This document shows positions 60,141-64,000 of a stretch of DNA of 64,000 nucleotides, in pieces; position 1 is the first letter of the stretch, and each line of letters opens with the position of its first letter. The position numbers and the translations under genes are program-made. The notes beneath the pieces are model-generated. The model was not told the origin of the DNA, searched no databases, and saw only the letters and a list, made by a program, of their open reading frames with translations. Origin of the DNA: Mycobacterium sp. 236(2023). Lineage in GTDB: Bacteria > Actinomycetota > Actinomycetes > Mycobacteriales > Mycobacteriaceae. Location: NCBI RefSeq assembly GCF_029623955.1, contig NZ_JARSBP010000008.1:1-64000 (forward strand). Reading direction: 5' to 3'.

Positions 60141-61502
60141 ATGGCATCCCAGGAAGCAGACGTTCTCGTTGTCGGCGCCGGACTGTCGGGCCTAATCGCC
60201 GCCCGCACAGTCCTGGCGGCGGGGCTGACCCCGCTGATCCTGGAGGCCGACACCCGGGTCGGCGGACGCATCCTCACCGAGGAACTGGGCGGCCTGCCGA
60301 TGGAACTCGGTGCGCAGTGGATCGGCGACACCCACCACCGGATGTTCGCGCTGGCCGCCGAACTCGGCGTCGAAACCTACCCGCAGTACGACGACGGCGA
60401 GACGTCCTACGAACTCGCCGGCACAGGAGTGCTGCGGGGCAATGACTTTCACTCCCGCTTCGCCGACGAACTCGCCGAGCTGGAGAAGGTGCTGCGCCGG
60501 CTCGACGAGCTCGCCGTCGAGGTCAATCCGGCCACCCCGTGGACCGCACCGCACGCGGCCGAGTGGGATGCGATCACCGCAGGCGCCTGGTACGACGCCC
60601 AGGGGCTGTCACCGGTGGCGCGGACGCTGCTGGAAATCTGCACCGTCGGCATTCTCGCCGTCCCGACGGTCGAGGTGTCGTTCCTGCATCTGCTCTTCAC
60701 AATCCAGACCTGCGGGGTCACCTCGGAGCTGTTCGCCGAGTCCGAGGGCGGGGCGCAGACGACGCGCTTCGTCGGGGGTACCGCGGAGATCCCGAACCGG
60801 CTGGCGGCACTGATCTCCGAACATCTGGTGTTCGATTCGCCGGTGCAGCTCATCGAGCACGACGCTGACAGCGTCACCGTGCACTGCCGCGGCGGTCGTA
60901 TCGCGAGGGGACGCCGCGTCATCGTCGCACTGTCCCCGACGCTGGCCGGGCGGATCGGGTACGACCCGCCGCTGTCCGGCTACCGCGATCAGCTCACGCA
61001 GCGGATGCCGAATTCGGCCGCGATGAAGGCGTTCTTCATCTACGACGAACCGTTCTGGCGCGCCGACGGACTCAACGGTCAGCTGATCTCCGACATCGGG
61101 CCGGCACGCATGTCGAATGACACCTGCATCCAGGGCGACGACCACGGCGTGATCCTTCTGTTCCTCGAAGGTGAGCAGGCCCGCACCCACGGACACTGGT
61201 CGGAGGAAGAACGCCGCGCGGCGCTGACGGCCGAACTGGTGCGCCATTTCGGTGAGCAGGCCGCCCATCCCACGCATTATGTGGACGGTGAGTGGGGCAG
61301 CCGCCAGTGGACCCGCGGGTGCTACAACGCCAACTGCGGGCCTCTGGTGTGGACCACCTACGGCGCCGCACTGGCCGAGCCGATCGGGCCGATCCACTGG
61401 GCGTCCACCGATACGGCCACGGAATGGAGCGCCTACATGGAGGGGGCGGTCGAGGCCGGCGAGCGGGCAGCCCGCGAGGTCATCGAGTCGATCGCGGAAT
61501 AG
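60141..61502 (+). CDS. Flavin monoamine oxidase family protein
   Basis: 453 aa from ATG 60141 (AGAGGG about 9 nt upstream; GTG 60132 is in frame). FAD fold VLVVGAGLSGLIAARTVLAAGL at the N-terminus, then GGRILTEELGGLPMELGAQWIGDTHH, the MAO/putrescine-oxidase signature, and a C-terminal FAD-closing stretch IHWASTDTATEWSAYMEGAVEAGERAAREV. It would oxidise a primary or secondary amine to an aldehyde with release of ammonia and hydrogen peroxide. Follows the amino-acid importer on the same strand. Confidence 0.9.
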   Translation: MASQEADVLVVGAGLSGLIAARTVLAAGLTPLILEADTRVGGRILTEELGGLPMELGAQWIGDTHHRMFALAAELGVETYPQYDDGETSYELAGTGVLRGNDFHSRFADELAELEKVLRRLDELAVEVNPATPWTAPHAAEWDAITAGAWYDAQGLSPVARTLLEICTVGILAVPTVEVSFLHLLFTIQTCGVTSELFAESEGGAQTTRFVGGTAEIPNRLAALISEHLVFDSPVQLIEHDADSVTVHCRGGRIARGRRVIVALSPTLAGRIGYDPPLSGYRDQLTQRMPNSAAMKAFFIYDEPFWRADGLNGQLISDIGPARMSNDTCIQGDDHGVILLFLEGEQARTHGHWSEEERRAALTAELVRHFGEQAAHPTHYVDGEWGSRQWTRGCYNANCGPLVWTTYGAALAEPIGPIHWASTDTATEWSAYMEGAVEAGERAAREVIESIAE

Positions 61503-61508
61503 CCTGTC

Positions 61509-62726
61509 TCACAAAGATATCCGTAGCTCCTGCATGCCGCGCAGTGTGACGTTCGCCTTGTAGGTGGGCTCGGTGGCCAGTTCGGCGTCGGGGAAACGCG
61601 ACGTCAGCGCGGTCAGCGCGACAACGGCTTCCAACCGCGCGAGCGGGGCGCCGAGGCAGAAGTGCGGCCCTTTACCGAACCCGAGGTGGCGGATCGACGG
61701 CCGGTCCGGGTCGAACTCGTCGGGCCGTTCGACCGCGTCGGGGTCGCGGTTCGCGGCGGCGGTCAGCAACAGCATGTTGTCGCCCTTGGGCACCGTTACT
61801 CCACCAACTGCCATGTCCTGTGCGGCAATTCGGCCCACCAACTGCACCGGCGGGTCGTGGCGCAGCGTCTCCTCGACGACCGTCGCAGCGCGGCCGGGAT
61901 CGGCCACGAGCGCCGCCCACTGGTCGCGGTCACGCAACAGCGCGAGGATCGCATTGGCGATCAGGTTCACCGTCGTCTCGTGCCCGGCGATCAGCAGCAG
62001 ATTGCACGTCGCGACGATCTCATCCTCGGTGAGTTGATCGCCCGACTCCTCGACGTGGATGAGCCCCGACATCAGGTCGTCACCCGGGTCACGGCGGCGT
62101 CGGGCGATGAGGTCGCGCAGGTATCCCCGCAGCCACAGCCCGGCCTCCATCCGCGCGTCGAAATTGCCGTCCGTCGAGCCCGTCACGGTGATGAACGGAT
62201 CCAGGCCCTGCGCGAGCAGCGCTGAGGCGGAACTGAACTGGGGCTCGTCTTCGAGTGGGACCCCGAGCAGGCGGCAGATCACCGCGACGGGGAGCGGATA
62301 CGCCAGGCCTTCGATCGCGTCCCACTCCGGGCCGGCGTCGCGCAGCAGTCCGTCGACCATCGTGACGATGTCGGGTTCGAGCGCCTTGACGACTTTCGGG
62401 ACGAACGCCTTGCTGACGAGCCTGCGCAGGCGCGTGTGATCCGGCGGGTCGAGGAACAGGAATCCGGGCGGACCGAATGGGCGCGCCTGCGCGCCGTCGG
62501 CGATCGCACGCTGGGCCGCCGTGGACTTCAGCCGGTCGCTGGCCGCATCCGGATGCCGCAGCACCTCGTCGCAGTCGGCGAAGGTCGAGAACACCGTCAG
62601 GTTGTTGGCAGGCAGCTGCATCGGGCCCTGTGCCCGGATCTGGCCGTAAACCGGGTACGGGTCTGCCCGCACCGCCGGATCGAGCATCTGCACGAGCAAT
62701 GACTGCGGTTGGGCTGCGGTCGTCAT
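61509..62726 (-). CDS. Cytochrome P450
   Basis: 405 aa. I-helix LLIAGHETTVNLIANAIL near 240, K-helix EETLR near 278, meander ANRDPDAVERPDEFDPDR, and haem loop FGKGPHFCLGAPLAR with the Cys ligand near 352. Typical bacterial class I P450, soluble, with no redox partner next to it. Family not assigned. Its stop is 7 nt from the stop of the amine oxidase gene (convergent). Confidence 0.9.
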   Translation of the reverse strand: MTTAAQPQSLLVQMLDPAVRADPYPVYGQIRAQGPMQLPANNLTVFSTFADCDEVLRHPDAASDRLKSTAAQRAIADGAQARPFGPPGFLFLDPPDHTRLRRLVSKAFVPKVVKALEPDIVTMVDGLLRDAGPEWDAIEGLAYPLPVAVICRLLGVPLEDEPQFSSASALLAQGLDPFITVTGSTDGNFDARMEAGLWLRGYLRDLIARRRRDPGDDLMSGLIHVEESGDQLTEDEIVATCNLLLIAGHETTVNLIANAILALLRDRDQWAALVADPGRAATVVEETLRHDPPVQLVGRIAAQDMAVGGVTVPKGDNMLLLTAAANRDPDAVERPDEFDPDRPSIRHLGFGKGPHFCLGAPLARLEAVVALTALTSRFPDAELATEPTYKANVTLRGMQELRISL

Positions 62727-62760
62727 ACCTTATTGTGCACGCGTCTAAGAAGAGCGCAGG

Positions 62761-63990
62761 TCAAACCTTGGTCGCGTAGTAGCGGCCCAGGACGTGCTCA
62801 CGCAGTTCGTCGAAACGGCCGGCCGGTATCGAGGCCCGGATGTCGTCGAGCAGGCGGATGACGAACCGCTCGTTGTGGATCGTGCACAGCGTGGCGGCCA
62901 GGAACTCCTTGGCCTTAAACAGGTGGTGCAGATACGCCCGGGTGTACTTCGCGCACGTGTAGCAATCGCACTCGGCGTCGATGGGCGTGAAGTCACGGCG
63001 GTAGCGCGAGCCGGTGATGTTGTAGCGGCCGTGCACCGAGTACACCGCCGCGTTGCGCGCCACCCGCGACGGCGACACGCAGTCGAACGTGTCGGCCCCG
63101 GCCTCGACGGCGGCGAAAAGGTCATCGGGCTCGCTGATCCCCAGCAGATGCCGGGGCTTGTCGGCGGGAAGCTCACTGGTCACCCAGCCGACGATGGTCG
63201 CCAGATTCTGCTTCTCCAGGGCACCGCCGATCCCGTACCCGTCGAAACCTTCACCATGGTCGTCGACTATCGACAGCAACCCGCGCGTGGCCTGCCGTCG
63301 CAAGTCCTCGTACTGCGCACCCTGCACCACGCCGAACAGCGCCTGCGGCGGCTTGTGCGAGCGCACCTCGGACAACCGGCGATGCTCGGCCAGGCACCGC
63401 ACCGCCCACTCGTGGGTGCGCTGCACCGAGCTCTCCTGATAGGCGCGGGTGTTGACGAGCGTGGTCAGCTCGTCGAACGCGAAGATGATGTCCGCACCGA
63501 GCTGATGCTGGATACCGATCGACACCTCCGGGGTGAAGCGGTGCGTCGAACCGTCCAGATGGGACCTGAACGTCACCCCGTCGTCGTCGACGTGAGCCAG
63601 CCGCTCCTTCCCCTCGGCGATGATGTCGTCGGCCTGGACCCGTTCGGTGTCCATCGCCAGCACCTTCTTGAACCCGACACCCAGCGACATGACCTGGAAA
63701 CCGCCGCTGTCGGTGAACGTCGGCCCCGGCCAGTTCATGAACGCGCCCAGTCCGCCCGCCTCGTCGACGATGTCAGGCCCCGGTTGCAGGTACAGATGGT
63801 AGGCATTGGCCAGAACCGCCTGCGCACCAACCTCTTTCATGGTTTCGGGCAGGACGGCCTTCACGGTCGCCTGGGTGCCGACCGCGATGAACGCCGGAGT
63901 CTGGATGTCGCCGTGCGGCGTTCGGATCGTCCCGGTGCGGCCGAGTTGCCCGGTCAGTTCTGCGTCAACGCTAAAAAAGGGGTCTGGCAC
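62761..63990 (-). CDS. tgt: tRNA-guanine transglycosylase
   Basis: 409 aa. Exchanges guanine at wobble position 34 for the queuosine base or its precursor. Nucleophile region FTDSGGFQVMSLG near 92, AFDELTTLVNTRAYQESSVQRTHEWA near 170, GGALEKQ near 247, and the zinc site DCDCYTCAKYTRAYLHHLFKA-type segment near 337-350 with three Cys and a His. The start lies 10 nt from the window edge. Together with gluQRS it points to queuosine-modified tRNAs in this species. Confidence 0.94.
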   Translation of the reverse strand: MPDPFFSVDAELTGQLGRTGTIRTPHGDIQTPAFIAVGTQATVKAVLPETMKEVGAQAVLANAYHLYLQPGPDIVDEAGGLGAFMNWPGPTFTDSGGFQVMSLGVGFKKVLAMDTERVQADDIIAEGKERLAHVDDDGVTFRSHLDGSTHRFTPEVSIGIQHQLGADIIFAFDELTTLVNTRAYQESSVQRTHEWAVRCLAEHRRLSEVRSHKPPQALFGVVQGAQYEDLRRQATRGLLSIVDDHGEGFDGYGIGGALEKQNLATIVGWVTSELPADKPRHLLGISEPDDLFAAVEAGADTFDCVSPSRVARNAAVYSVHGRYNITGSRYRRDFTPIDAECDCYTCAKYTRAYLHHLFKAKEFLAATLCTIHNERFVIRLLDDIRASIPAGRFDELREHVLGRYYATKV

Positions 63991-64000
63991 GTCGTAGATT

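Overview
The window is high-GC actinobacterial DNA, almost certainly from a fast-growing Mycobacterium (Mycolicibacterium). The middle third follows the M. tuberculosis Rv3710-Rv3723 and Rv3730-Rv3731 gene order: leuA, dnaQ-like, murT/gatD, a DUF559 gene, recR, YbaB, an amidase, an SRPBCC protein, tmsA/tmsB, dnaX, an aspartate aminotransferase, the SRP RNA gene, tRNA-Ser, a membrane protein, then a LigD-type polymerase and ligC. These identifications come from motifs, lengths and gene order read by eye; no database search was run. Many genes show a TANNNT -10 box about 6-7 nt before the start codon and no Shine-Dalgarno sequence, which is the mycobacterial leaderless pattern.

Layout. 1-6264: an operon of a glutamine-synthetase-like ligase, three separate glutamate-synthase-type subunits, a FAD amine oxidoreductase and an XRE-cupin regulator; it resembles the N-methylglutamate route for methylamine. 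6298-8245: leuA with a Leu-rich leader peptide and a hairpin that could form a pseudoknot. 8242-9973: a TetR gene divergent from an aldo-keto reductase. 9970-19549: a 3'-5' exonuclease, MurT/GatD (peptidoglycan amidation), a NarL-type two-component system divergent from a cytochrome P450, RecR/YbaB and a peptidoglycan amidase. 19652-24500: tmsA-tmsB (10-methyl branched fatty acids) convergent with a fatty-acid alpha-dioxygenase. 24572-32073: dnaX, aminotransferase, ffs, tRNA-Ser(GGA), a membrane protein, a PDZ protease, an oxidoreductase and a DMT exporter. 32469-42067: thioesterase, two DNA ligases of the LigC type, a stand-alone LigD-type polymerase, a MEDS-HATPase switch kinase, a PLP decarboxylase, an LLM oxidoreductase and an MBL-fold hydrolase.

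42048-51953 is the most interesting part. A permease, a fused B12-dependent diol dehydratase (large plus medium subunit in one chain), its small subunit and its reactivase run leftwards. A class III aminotransferase-fold enzyme, an APH-type kinase, an SDR and a GntR/HutC regulator run rightwards. The shared 170-nt control region holds three palindromes. One fills the 17-nt spacer of a near-consensus promoter, and a matching palindrome lies upstream of the GntR gene. This reads as an inducible amino-alcohol/diol catabolic locus without microcompartment shell genes in view.

51950-63990: GluQRS, an SsuABC-like ABC transporter in an operon with an arylsulfotransferase-like beta-propeller protein and a divergent LacI regulator, an amino-acid ABC importer whose binding protein and permease are fused, a flavin amine oxidase, a second P450, and tRNA-guanine transglycosylase at the right edge. 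Amine and nitrogen handling recurs across the window, as do cell-envelope and DNA-repair functions. No insertion sequence, prophage, CRISPR array or rRNA was seen.
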